Positions 18,719 to 27,700 of a DNA stretch of 64,000 bases are shown piece by piece. A program made the position numbers and the translations under genes. This DNA comes from Temperatibacter sp965603205 (GTDB lineage Bacteria > Pseudomonadota > Alphaproteobacteria > Sphingomonadales > Kordiimonadaceae). The stretch lies in assembly GCA_965603205.1 (NCBI GenBank), contig CBFDCC010000008.1:62001-126000 (forward strand). Direction: 5' to 3'. The first letter of the stretch is position 1. Each line of letters opens with the position of its first letter. The notes below the pieces were generated by a model that did not search any database, was not told the DNA's origin, and saw nothing but the letters and a program-made list of their open reading frames with translations.

Positions 18719-18825
18719 CGTCATGCCAGACCCTGTGAAGTCGAAGACTGAGTAGGAAATGATCTGGCATCCATGTGTACCTTAAATAAAATTATAGGAT
18801 GGAATTAGGATGCGACTAGCATCCG
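18719..18825. repeat. Intergenic inverted repeats in the 315-bp gap before infA
   Basis: The gap 18690-19004 holds no gene. ATGCCAGA (18723-18730) and TCTGGCAT (18763-18770) bracket a 32-nt spacer; the flanks (CCCCCGTCATGCCAGAC and ATCTGGCATCC) resemble the CGTCATGCC...GGCATCC palindromes scattered between genes in many alphaproteobacterial genomes. A second hairpin, GGATGC / GCATCC with a 5-nt loop, is at 18808-18824. The infA promoter must lie to the right of these. Only one copy is visible in this window. Confidence 0.45.
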
Positions 18826-19004
18826 CACCGAGCGACCGCGAGGCCAAGCTAGTGCGAGGGTACTATTAGAAATGTGGTAAAATTGCCCTGATTCCATTAA
18901 ATATGTGATAAACTAGTCAAATAAGTTGCTTTTTTGCCCTTGTTGGATCATGTATGGGCCAAATTAAATAATATTGATTATTCAAATAGATGCAGGAGCT
19001 ATAA

Positions 19005-19223
19005 TTGGCTAAAGAAGAAGTATTAGAAATGAAGGGCACAATCATGGAATTGTTGCCTAACGCTATGTTCAAAGTAACGCTAGAAAATGGCCATGAAGTA
19101 TTGGGCCATACAGCAGGCAAGATGCGTAAAAACCGTATCCGCGTGCTAGCTGGTGATGAAGTACTTGTTGAGCTAACACCTTATGACCTGTCTAAGGGTC
19201 GTATCACATACCGCTACAAATAA
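19005..19223 (+). CDS. infA: Translation initiation factor IF-1
   Basis: 72 residues, the standard length, forming a single S1-type OB fold (MKGTIMELLPNAMFKVTLEN, HTAGKMRKNRIRVLAGD, VELTPYDLSKGRITYRYK). It binds the 30S A site during initiation with IF-2 and IF-3. The start is TTG at 19005, giving MAKEEVLEM as in alphaproteobacterial IF-1; GGAG is present about 13 bases upstream. maf and the RNase E/G gene follow on the same strand. Confidence 0.97.
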   Translation: MAKEEVLEMKGTIMELLPNAMFKVTLENGHEVLGHTAGKMRKNRIRVLAGDEVLVELTPYDLSKGRITYRYK

Positions 19224-19275
19224 GACTGTGGGCCAAACTACAGGCCACACTGGGGGCCAAGGCACAGAACAGATT

Positions 19276-19854
19276 GTGACCGCACCGCTTGTGCTCGCAT
19301 CCGCGTCACCACGACGGCGTGATCTCCTTGCCCAAATCGGCATTACCCCCAGCGCAATACTGCCAGCTGATATCGACGAGACGCCGCTAAAGGCGGAACT
19401 GCCGCGCGTCTACGCCTTGCGTGTGGCATCCGAAAAAGCTGCGGCCATTGCACCAGATAACACAGGTAAATTTATCCTAAGCGCCGACACGGTTGTTGCT
19501 GTGGGCAAACGCATCTTACCAAAAGCCGAAGACTCGGACACAGCGCGCACATGCCTGAAATTACTATCAGGGCGCAAACATCATGTGATCTCTGGCATTA
19601 GTCTAATCTGCCCAGACGGCAGACAGATCAGCAAAGTGGTTAAAAGCGATGTGACATTTGCCGTGTTAAGCAAGGCAGATATAGAGCGTTATATAGGTTT
19701 AGGTGAATGGGACGGCAAAGCGGGTGGTTACGCCATCCAAGGCAGCGCCGCTACATTTATCCGCAAATTATCAGGCTCCTACACCAATGTTGTTGGCCTG
19801 CCCCTGTTTGAGGTGGCTGGCATGTTAAAAGGAAATGGCTATCATCATGGCTAA
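19276..19854 (+). CDS. maf: Maf family nucleoside triphosphate pyrophosphatase
   Basis: 192 residues with the Maf signature LASASPRRRDLL at the N-terminus, the catalytic acidic segment LSADTVVAVG near residue 73, and GEWDGKAGGYAIQG near 150. Maf proteins hydrolyse modified or canonical NTPs (dTTP/UTP or m7GTP type) to monophosphates as house-cleaning enzymes. The frame is open back to an ATG at 19183 inside infA and a GTG at 19228. The GTG at 19276 gives the usual family start (MTAPLVLASASPRR), but the ribosome-binding site is weak, so the start is uncertain. The end overlaps the start of the RNase E/G gene. Confidence 0.92.
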   Translation: MTAPLVLASASPRRRDLLAQIGITPSAILPADIDETPLKAELPRVYALRVASEKAAAIAPDNTGKFILSADTVVAVGKRILPKAEDSDTARTCLKLLSGRKHHVISGISLICPDGRQISKVVKSDVTFAVLSKADIERYIGLGEWDGKAGGYAIQGSAATFIRKLSGSYTNVVGLPLFEVAGMLKGNGYHHG

Positions 19855-21253
19855 AGAACAAGCGCCTATAGAGCATCAGTATATTATTGAGCCATCCATC
19901 GGTGAATGGCGCACAGCCACATTAGACGCTGATGATGTCCCGCGTGATTTGCATTATTATGCTGACGCTGGCCTATCCTTCATTGACGCTGTTTATACGG
20001 CGCGGGTTACCAAGGTTGATACGGCCCTTGATATGGCCTTCCTAGACCTGGGTGGTGACCGCACTGGTATGTTAAATATGCAGCGCGCAAAGCAGCTGGT
20101 TAAAGGCCAAGTAGGCGGCATTAGCGACTGTGTGCATGAGGGTCAAAAACTGCTCGTGCAAGTGCTGGCTGATCCATCGGTTCTAGAGCCGCACAAATCT
20201 ATGCCCGTTACAGCCAAGCCACGCATGCTCGGTCGTTATGTGGTTATCGAGACAGGAGCGCCGCGCCTGCATTTCTCAAAGGATTTACCGCCCCGCACCT
20301 TAAAAGCCCTAACCGAGCGCCTAGAACCACTAGCCGTTGGTGTGTCTATTATCGTGCGTACAGGTGCCATGGATATTGATGCTGACGCCATAGAGGCTGA
20401 AGTGAAATGGTTAATGTCAGGTCTAAAAGCCAGCGAAGACATTGGTCTAGAGTTTTCATATACACCATTAGAGCAAGCCTTGTTAGCAAGCCCAGAAGCA
20501 GGTGAAATCATCATTGATAATGCAGCCGCTTACACGGACGCGCGCGCCCTAACCTACAAACGCTGGCCCGATCTAAATGATCGCCTGACACAGTGGCATG
20601 AGAAAACACCTGCCTTTGATAGCCTTGGTATCGAGGAAGAGATTAATGAGGCGCTAGCAGATCAAATCAATCTGCCGTCTGGTGGTTGGATATCTATTCA
20701 TGAAACACCGACGCTAACGGCCATTGATGTCAACGTGGGTAGTGCCATGCAGGGCCGCAGGCCCCAAGACGCCATTGTTGAAACCAATTTAGAAGCGGCT
20801 CTTGCTGTGGCGCATCATCTGCGTTTTCAGGATATGGGTGGCCTGATCGTTGTCGACTTTATCAACATGTCTGCCAAGGGTGCGGCGGGCGAGATGATGA
20901 AGCTATTAGACAAAGCCTTAAAAACCGATCCTGTGCCTGTGCAGCATACGGGCATTTCAACCTTTGGATTGGTGGAATTTGCCCGCAAGCGTAAAGGGCT
21001 ATCCCTGCGCCAGCGCAAAACTGTTAGCCGCGGCGTCTCTGACCGTACCCAAGCAGTAGCATTAGACCTTATACGCCGTAGCGAGCGCCTAGGCCTGAGT
21101 GCTGATAGTGGCAAACTAGCTCTATCAGCCCCGTTAGGCGTCCTTGAGTGGCTACAGGCCCACGATAGTATGATTAAGCAGCTAAAGGCCGTCACACACC
21201 GTGAGGTAACGTTTGTTGAGCATGCATCAACAGATGTTAATCTGGTTAAATAA
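19847..21253 (+). CDS. Ribonuclease E/G family protein
   Basis: 468 residues with an S1-like N-terminal domain (DAVYTARVTKVDTALDMAFL, about residues 45-65) and the RNase E/G catalytic domain: TAIDVNVGSA near 290 and GGLIVVDFINM near 333 supply the two metal-binding Asp residues. It cleaves single-stranded RNA in rRNA and mRNA processing. The sequence diverges from E. coli RNase G: the zinc-link CPxCxG motif is absent and there is no scaffold tail. It follows maf as in many Alphaproteobacteria. AAAAGGA (19827-19833) is too close to the ATG at 19835, so the ATG at 19847 is chosen with modest certainty. yacG follows after 11 bp. Confidence 0.88.
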   Translation: MAKEQAPIEHQYIIEPSIGEWRTATLDADDVPRDLHYYADAGLSFIDAVYTARVTKVDTALDMAFLDLGGDRTGMLNMQRAKQLVKGQVGGISDCVHEGQKLLVQVLADPSVLEPHKSMPVTAKPRMLGRYVVIETGAPRLHFSKDLPPRTLKALTERLEPLAVGVSIIVRTGAMDIDADAIEAEVKWLMSGLKASEDIGLEFSYTPLEQALLASPEAGEIIIDNAAAYTDARALTYKRWPDLNDRLTQWHEKTPAFDSLGIEEEINEALADQINLPSGGWISIHETPTLTAIDVNVGSAMQGRRPQDAIVETNLEAALAVAHHLRFQDMGGLIVVDFINMSAKGAAGEMMKLLDKALKTDPVPVQHTGISTFGLVEFARKRKGLSLRQRKTVSRGVSDRTQAVALDLIRRSERLGLSADSGKLALSAPLGVLEWLQAHDSMIKQLKAVTHREVTFVEHASTDVNLVK

Positions 21254-21264
21254 GGGAGACCATC

Positions 21265-21438
21265 ATGTCTAAATGCCCCACATGTAAAAAATCAACTGAC
21301 CCTGAGTATAAACCATTTTGCAGTAAGCGCTGTGCTGATTTGGATTTGGGTAAATGGCTAAATGAAGATTATAAATTACCTGGCAATACCGACCTTGAAG
21401 GCTGGGAACAGCCTAATCAATCGTCAGAGGATTATTAA
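21265..21438 (+). CDS. yacG: DNA gyrase inhibitor YacG (zinc ribbon)
   Basis: 57 residues. A short zinc protein with MSKCPTCKK at the N-terminus and FCSKRCADLDLGKWLNEDY in the middle, giving the CxxC...CxxxC ligand set and the conserved DLGKW segment of YacG. In E. coli YacG binds GyrB and inhibits supercoiling. The ATG follows AGGGAGAC by a few bases and lies 11 bp after the RNase E/G stop, the usual alphaproteobacterial order. The tail after about residue 40 is short and acidic. Confidence 0.95.
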   Translation: MSKCPTCKKSTDPEYKPFCSKRCADLDLGKWLNEDYKLPGNTDLEGWEQPNQSSEDY

Positions 21439-21607
21439 ATATCCAATGCACCATAGCCAGTTGGCGTTGATCATCTAATGCTCCAATAACCAATATTCAT
21501 TCTTCTATATATATCGTATTAGCCATAATTTAGCACTTAAACTTTCAGTAATTGATACGTCATAAATTGCCCGCGATATTCTTTATTAAAAAAAGTGTAT
21601 TTTGGGC

Positions 21608-21640
21608 TAGACAGCGGTGCTTATATTACCTATAAGCACC
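21608..21640 (+). promoter_or_regulatory. Probable tRNA-Phe promoter overlapping a 10-bp inverted repeat
   Basis: TAGACA (21608-21613), 17-bp spacer and TATAAG (21631-21636) fit a sigma-70 promoter about 46 bp before the tRNA. The same stretch holds a perfect inverted repeat, GGTGCTTATA (21616-21625) and TATAAGCACC (21631-21640), so the -10 box lies in one arm. The 243-bp gap after yacG shows no other feature. Confidence 0.4.
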
Positions 21641-21681
21641 TTCGCTAATGAACAGCGTAAGCGCTGATTCTAAGTGAGTAT

Positions 21682-21757
21682 GCCCGAATAGCTCAGTTGG
21701 TAGAGCAACGGATTGAAAATCCGTGTGTCGGAGGTTCGAATCCCTCTTCGGGCACCA
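21682..21757 (+). tRNA. tRNA-Phe (anticodon GAA)
   Basis: 76 nt: acceptor stem GCCCGAA / TTCGGGC, D-arm GCTC...GAGC, anticodon stem ACGGA / TCCGT with loop TTGAAAA (anticodon GAA), T-arm GGAGG / CCCTC with TTCGAAT loop, and encoded CCA. All arms pair. A decayed copy of its 3' half lies at 23881-23947. Confidence 0.96.
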
Positions 21758-21785
21758 CTTACCTCAATAGAGGATTAGTACAAAA

Positions 21786-21819
21786 AAAAGACCTAGCCTT
21801 AATTGGCTGGGTCTTTTTT
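21786..21819 (+). terminator. Terminator of tRNA-Phe
   Basis: AAAAGACCTAGCC (21786-21798) pairs with GGCTGGGTCTTTT (21805-21817) with one T-G wobble and a 6-nt loop, followed by a T run. A diverged version of this terminator is repeated at about 23970-24001. Confidence 0.88.
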
Positions 21820-21974
21820 GTTTACACGCTTAGACCCTAGTGACTATATGAGCGACAATCGTAAGCTGAGACCGTAAATTTGCGCAGTTCATATACGAGA
21901 CAAGTAGGTCACAGACTATTCAACAAGATCAATTAGTTAATATTTAAGAGGCCCGCATACAATATGGCTAGGCA

Positions 21975-23540
21975 CTAAAGAGTGCGTTCTGCGGGAAAAT
22001 GAAGTGTTACCGTGGTGCCTTTGTTTGGTTCGCTTTGTATCTTTAATGTACCACCCAAAAGTTCCATAAAGTTATTACAAAGATAAAGACCAAGTCCAGT
22101 GCCCGCATGTTTGCTCGATTGAGAACTATTTATTTGCTCAAAAGGATTTAGGACCCTTATTATTTCATTATCAGCAATTCCGATGCCCGTATCTATGATG
22201 CTAATGGTAATACTGTTATCCTTGTTAAGCTGAGCAGTAACCACTATTTCCCCACCATCTGGCGTAAATTTAATTGCGTTAGATAAAAGATTATTAAGTA
22301 TCTGGATCATAACCTTTTCATCGCTCAACATACATGGCATATCCTTTGCGACCTTGGCCGTGAGAGTATGACCTGAAGTCTCCGCCATGACAGATAGTTG
22401 GCGAAAGCTTTGATGGATAAGGTCTTCAATCTTAATATGACTTTCTACGAGATGATATTTCCCTGACTCAACGCGTGAGATATCAAGAATGTCATTGATG
22501 AGACTAACTAGAAGTGCACCGCTGTTATTTATGTCGCTGGCATATTCTTCATAGCGCTTGTCGCCGAGCGGACCAAACATTTTTAATCTCATGATGTCGC
22601 TGAAACCCATTATAGCATTAAGCGGTGTGCGAAGGTCGTGGCTCATACTGGCAAGAAACTCTGACTTTGCGAGATTAGCCCGTTCGGCATCAAAGAGCGC
22701 TCTACTCAGCATTTCTTTGCTTTTATGCAGTTCCTCATAAGGGGCTTTTAGGTTTGAAAGGATGATGGAGTGAAAAATAATCCAGAATGAATAGAGCTTA
22801 AAGATATGCCCTATAAGGTTTGCTGCGCCATAAACATCCACATAAAAAGTAAAGGCTAGCTCAGCAATCATTGTTAGAATTATAGACGTAGCGATAAGAA
22901 CTTTTTCTTCTTGAGATAAAGAGTGCCCAAATTTAAATATACTGAACAGAGCGATAAAGAGGATAGCATCGATGGTATATTCACTGTAAATTTTAAAGGG
23001 TGTTAACCCTACGCCATCAATGAAGCCAACAGGAAATACATCCCAATAGATCAGCATATTTATGCTCAGCGCAACAATGCCAAAGACGGAAACAAGATAA
23101 TATTTATTGTAGGATTTTGGCGCAAGAATTGGAGCAGCTAAAAGCAACAAAGCCTCTGAGTAGCGCGCTCCTAGCCAATATTGAACGCTTGTATTACTGG
23201 CGCCGTAATCGAGTAAACCCATACCCTTATAGACAAGCATATGTATAAGGTCGAGTGAGCCTATCCACAAATAGCCACATGCTAAAAAGAGCAATACTAA
23301 ATTTTTGGAATGACCATAGGTTGCCCATGCAACGGCAAACATAATGAAAGAGATTACTATGGTAAAAAGCTCAGCTAAGGTGTGGAAAATTAAAAAATTA
23401 TATTCGGCAATAATGAGCAGAAAAAATGACATGATTGATGGCAAAAGCCACAGTCGCCAATGAAGGAGGTATTTAAGCCATACTTTCAGCGAAATTTCTG
23501 ATTTTACAATAGTGTTGCTATTTGTCACGATGCTTTCCAT
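21975..23540 (-). CDS. Membrane sensor histidine kinase with MASE3 domain
   Basis: 521 residues. Residues about 25-265 form seven or eight membrane helices with the MASE3 pattern: FHTLAELFTIVISF, LWIGSLDLIHMLVYKGMG and YWLGARYSEALLLLAAP. HisKA follows with the phosphoacceptor His at residue 301 (ASMSHDLRTPLNAIMGFSD), then HATPase_c with LNNLLSNAIKFTPDGG, IDTGIGIADNE and GTGLGLYLC. Inner-membrane; signal unknown. There is no adjacent response regulator or receiver domain, so its partner is elsewhere. The gene lies on the opposite strand between tRNA-Phe and a decayed copy of the tRNA-Phe 3' end plus terminator, suggesting it arrived by, or became bounded by, a tRNA duplication event. Alternative: an old gene separating two ancestral tRNA-Phe copies. 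Confidence 0.9.
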   Translation of the reverse strand: MESIVTNSNTIVKSEISLKVWLKYLLHWRLWLLPSIMSFFLLIIAEYNFLIFHTLAELFTIVISFIMFAVAWATYGHSKNLVLLFLACGYLWIGSLDLIHMLVYKGMGLLDYGASNTSVQYWLGARYSEALLLLAAPILAPKSYNKYYLVSVFGIVALSINMLIYWDVFPVGFIDGVGLTPFKIYSEYTIDAILFIALFSIFKFGHSLSQEEKVLIATSIILTMIAELAFTFYVDVYGAANLIGHIFKLYSFWIIFHSIILSNLKAPYEELHKSKEMLSRALFDAERANLAKSEFLASMSHDLRTPLNAIMGFSDIMRLKMFGPLGDKRYEEYASDINNSGALLVSLINDILDISRVESGKYHLVESHIKIEDLIHQSFRQLSVMAETSGHTLTAKVAKDMPCMLSDEKVMIQILNNLLSNAIKFTPDGGEIVVTAQLNKDNSITISIIDTGIGIADNEIIRVLNPFEQINSSQSSKHAGTGLGLYLCNNFMELLGGTLKIQSEPNKGTTVTLHFPAERTL

Positions 23541-23880
23541 TGTCTTTCATATTTTTTTTATATTTAAAGATACCTTTTTCAACGCCCCATCAGTACAGAT
23601 ATTTTCCCTCGGTGAAATTGCGACATAATTAAGAGTGCGATAATCGCTATTTGCATTGGCCCGAGCGCCATAGGAACTCTTTTAACCATAACCCTTATAA
23701 TACAGATTCATTTTAATGAACTTAACCGAAGTCAAAACAAATGGAAATAAAATATTACGCCGCTAAATTGGGGAGGGCGGATTGAATTTATAAAGAGACA
23801 GAGAGTGGTCTTTTGCCGTTAGGGCCAGAGCTGAAAAAATAGATTAATATAATTGTATAATATAATAACAAAACCAATTA
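23541..23880. other. Intergenic stretch upstream of the MASE3 kinase
   Basis: No plausible gene is seen. The part nearest 23540 should hold the kinase promoter. The right-hand end (about 23825-23880) is very AT-rich and leads directly into the decayed tRNA-Phe copy. Confidence 0.5.
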
Positions 23881-23947
23881 AAAACCCGCGTATCGGAGGT
23901 TCGTTTACTAAGTAGACGGCACGCCAATCCCTCTCTGGGCACCACTT
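23881..23947 (+). pseudogene. Decayed tRNA-Phe 3' half interrupted by 22 bp
   Basis: Positions 23881-23903 match the anticodon-stem-to-T-arm part of the intact tRNA-Phe with four substitutions (shared core TCGGAGGTTCG). A 22-bp insertion (23904-23925) follows, then 23926-23947 (AATCCCTC...GGGCACCACTT) continues the match with two substitutions, through the CCA and four bases beyond. The 5' half is missing. It is a direct repeat of 21716-21761, 2.2 kb away. It cannot fold as a tRNA. Confidence 0.8.
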
Positions 23948-23968
23948 GCCGCTAAAGTAGATAAGTTC

Positions 23969-24001
23969 AAAAAGACCTAGCCTTTTGACTAAGTCTTTTA
24001 T
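23969..24001 (+). terminator. Diverged copy of the tRNA-Phe terminator
   Basis: AAAAAGACCTAGCC followed by TTTTGACTAAGTCTTTTATTT matches the start and arms of the terminator at 21786-21819, at the same distance from the tRNA sequence. The stem now has mismatches (AAAGACCTAG with CTAAGTCTTT), so it is probably weakened. Confidence 0.55.
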
Positions 24002-24033
24002 TTGTATATGCCTACAGGGGTTTACAAGACACA

Positions 24034-24069
24034 AAAAAACACGGGAAGAATAATCAACCCGTGTTTTTT
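24034..24069 (-). terminator. Terminator of the cold-shock gene
   Basis: AAAAAACACGGG (24034-24045) and CCCGTGTTTTTT (24058-24069) form a perfect 12-bp stem with a 12-nt loop. On the minus strand the stem ends in a T run, 25 bp after the stop of the cold-shock gene. Confidence 0.88.
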
Positions 24070-24093
24070 ATAAGATCAGTTAGCTTAGTTTAA

Positions 24094-24297
24094 TTAAACT
24101 AGCTTTAGATCACAAGCAGATAGCTTGCCTTTTTGCTCTTCAACTTCGAACTCAACCTTTTGGTCATCATTAAGACCAGAAAGACCAGCGCGTTCAACAG
24201 CACTAATGTGTACAAACACATCGTTACCGCCATCATTTGGTTGAATAAAGCCGAAACCTTTTGTTGAATTAAACCATTTTACTGTACCAGTTGCCAT
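24094..24297 (-). CDS. Cold-shock protein, CspA family
   Basis: 67 residues, a single cold-shock OB fold. RNP1 (KGFGFIQP, residues 13-20) and RNP2 (DVFVHIS, 26-32) are intact, so it binds single-stranded nucleic acid as an RNA chaperone or antiterminator. It is nearly identical in the first 45 residues to the protein at 35772-35978. A 450-bp upstream region, shared with the divergent RND operon, leaves room for the long 5' leader typical of csp mRNAs. The ATG has AAGGAAA just upstream. Confidence 0.95.
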   Translation of the reverse strand: MATGTVKWFNSTKGFGFIQPNDGGNDVFVHISAVERAGLSGLNDDQKVEFEVEEQKGKLSACDLKLV

Positions 24298-24750
24298 GTC
24301 ATATTTCCTTGTGCAAATATCGGTATTGAATCAATCATACTATTATGACTGATTTTTGGGCTTGATAACGAATTACGTCCATTACCTACTGCTGCATCGA
24401 ATTGCTAGGAAAGAGAAGAGGTTGATTTATTTAAATGTATTATTCAAGCGTGATGGTCATAAACACTGCTTTGAGCGCAGAGTCAATGACATTCGTACTT
24501 TAAATGAATAATATATGCTTATTTGAGGGATATTGGCAGAAAAACACACTATTTGACATGCATGATACAGCAGATCGCACGTAACATACTATCAACTAAG
24601 CAGAATCGGCAATCCACAAAACTCCCCATAAATACAAAATAAGCCAGGCGAGCGTCTAATTGACACTAGATGATATTAAGTTTACTTAAAATTGGTAAAA
24701 TAGTAACGCAATAAACTTGTCTTCAGGCCAAGGCATACAGGACATCCAAA
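24298..24750. other. Divergent promoter region between csp and the RND operon
   Basis: 453 bp with no plausible gene. It must carry the csp promoter and leader on the minus strand and the RND promoter on the plus strand. No clear operator palindrome or riboswitch was recognised. Confidence 0.5.
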
Positions 24751-27700
24751 ATGAAATTAACGCGTCAAAGCCTACATAATCCTGCCGCTGTTATTGCCAT
24801 TGCCGCGGTTGTTGTCTTGTTGGGTATAATGTCCCTCACACGTATGCCTGCGCAATTATTCCCCGATATTGAAAAGCCGGTGATGACAATCCTAAACAGC
24901 TGGCCGGGTGCTTCGCCTGCTGAAATTGAATCTGAAATCACTGTACCTGTAGAAGAGGTTTTAGAAGGCCTGCCCGGCATGACCGATATGCGGTCATGGA
25001 GCATGGCAAATTTCAGCTTTTTACAGCTCAATTTTGATATTAAGACAGATACGACAAAGGCGCTTATTGATGTCATTTCTAGACTTAATCGATTACGCCC
25101 CCTACCGTCTAATGCTCAAAAACCTCAGGTATTTATGGGTGAGTGGGGCGATAACAATGACACGCTACTAGACTATTATATTCAGCAAGCCCCCGGCACA
25201 GAGAATATGGCAATTGAGAATGCTCAGTTTATTCGCGATGTAATCCTGCCTCAGCTTCAATCGCTATACGGTGTTTCACAAGTTGATTTGCAAGATTCCA
25301 TGGGAGGTGGTGAGCTACAATTACAGATTATTTTTGACCCCTACAAGGCGGCGGAACTAGGCATTGATATAGCAAGAGTGCCTGCGCGCATCGGCAGATC
25401 AGCAGATGTATCTAGTGGCTTTGTCGATGTGGGAAAGCGTCAATATACAGTCCGCTATGAAGGACGGTATGACGCAAAGGATCTTGCGGGTGTTATCCTT
25501 GAATGGCGTGATGGCATTGCCATTCGCCTAGGCGATATCGCCACCGTTGAGATCGGCCCAGGACGGCGTGATGGCTTTACCTACCATAATGGCAAGGCGG
25601 CGCTACAGCTATCCATAACTAAAGAAAACAAAGCCAATGTTCTGAAAGCTCTGGAGGGCATAAAGAGTAAAATGAAGGAATTCAATGATGGCGTGCTGGC
25701 CGAACGGGGCATGCGCGCTGAATATTCATTTGATCCTAGCCTTTATATTAATCGCTCTATATCACTACTTACTGGTAATTTAATCATCGGAATCATGCTG
25801 TCCATTGGGGTTTTGTGGCTCTTTCTGCGCCAGTGGCGTGCCACGTTATTAATAGCCCTTGCCATACCTATCTCCTTACTTGCCACTTTTGTCGTACTTG
25901 ATTTTGCAGGGCGATCCTTAAATGTTATCTCGCTCGCAGGCCTCGCCTTTGCAACAGGCATGGTCCTAGACGCTGCAATTGTTGTGCTTGAAAACATCGT
26001 CCGACTGCGTGAAAAGGGTGAACGCCCACTAGAGGCAAGTGATAAAGGGGCTTCTCAGGTTTGGGGCGCCCTACTGGCCTCCACCGCTACCACTGTTGCT
26101 ATCTTCATCCCCATCATGTTTTTAAAGGACGCAGAGGGTCAGCTATTTGCTGATCTAGCCCTAACCATCGCTATAGGCGTGATGGTCTCGCTCATCGTCG
26201 CCGTGACCATATTACCCACAGCCGCCCGTTTTTGGATGCGCCACATGCCACCAGAAGAAAAAGGCGAAACTGTCTGGGATAGAATGGCAAATAAATTAAT
26301 GGCACTCACCAACAGTAAAACACGCCAAGCATCATGGGTTGTCGGACTGTTTGCAGGCTCAATAGCGCTCGTTGTTATCTTATGGCCGCAGAGCAATTAC
26401 ATGCCGCCAGTGCAGCGCGATAGCGTTGACGCCTTCTTATTTTTCCCACCGGGTATGAATGTCGATACCATCGACACAGAAATAGCACAGGTGATTGATA
26501 AGCGTATTCAGGTCTATATGAAAGAAGTCGCTGAGCCTAAAGTTCGTGACTATTTCTTTTGGTCATTTCCTGGTGCCTCAGGTGGTTGGTTGTCAATCAA
26601 TGGTGCTGATGGAACCGACATTCATGCCCTGCAAGGCAAAGTACAAAGTGAGATCATAGCTAATATTCCCGACATGTTTGGTTTTACTATGCGCCGCAGT
26701 CTATTTGGTGGCTTTGGTAGTGCTGATGGTGTGACCATGGAGATAACAAGCAAGGACCTAGAATCTGTGCGTCAAGCCGTCATGGCAGGTATGGGCATTG
26801 TAGGCAGTGCCATTCCTGGTAGTGTATCTAACCCCGACCCTGATCCCTTTGCACAAGGCACTGAGCTAAGGTTTAGCCCTAATGATGAACGCCTCGCTGA
26901 AGTTGGCTGGAACCGAAGTGATCTAACGACGATTGTCTTAGAACTGGGTCAAGGGAGTTGGCTGGGTGAATATTATGACGGCGTAAGGCGATTAGATATA
27001 TTTCTAAAAACCACCCGTTTTGACACACCAGAGCAAATGTCATCATTGCCTGTTATAACACCTCTAGGCGGTCAAGTGCCCCTGGGGGAGTTAGCTTCTA
27101 TTGAGTTGCTTCATGCGCCAACTGCCATAGCACATTTTGAGCGTAAACGCGGTTATAGTCTAAACATTAACCCGCCTAAAGGCATGGCGCTAGAGTCACT
27201 AATTAGTGAACTTCAGTCCAAGGTTGAACCCCAATTGCGTGCGATACTGCCTGCAGACGCGCAGGTGAATTATGCAGGTAGCGCAGAAGATTTAGCCCGC
27301 GCACTTGGGACGCTAGGTAATAACTTCATCATCGCCTTTGGTTTGCTTATTTTGATTATGGCGGCGCTCTTTAGGTCTATTATATTTGCGCTGTTAGTCG
27401 CTGTATCCATTCCACTGGCTGGTGTAGGCGGTGTGTTGGCTATTCAGATCAGCAATCTATTTAAATTTCAGCCCCTAGACCTTTTAGGGATGATCGGCTT
27501 TATCATCCTATTGGGCCTTGTGGTCAATAACGCTATTTTACTCGTTGCCCAAACCCAAGAAGCTGAGAAAAGAGGGTTGAGCCGTGTTGACGCCGTGCAC
27601 CAATCCTTGCGTCTGCGCCTAAGGCCCATTTTCATGAGTACCCTCACCAGCCTGTTTGGCATGTTACCACTCTTATTAATTCCAGGGTCAGGCAGCGAGA

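Noticed and set aside
23819..24034. 71-codon minus-strand frame over the decayed tRNA-Phe copy
   Set aside because: The frame covers the tRNA remnant and two terminator-like repeats; its product has no recognisable features.
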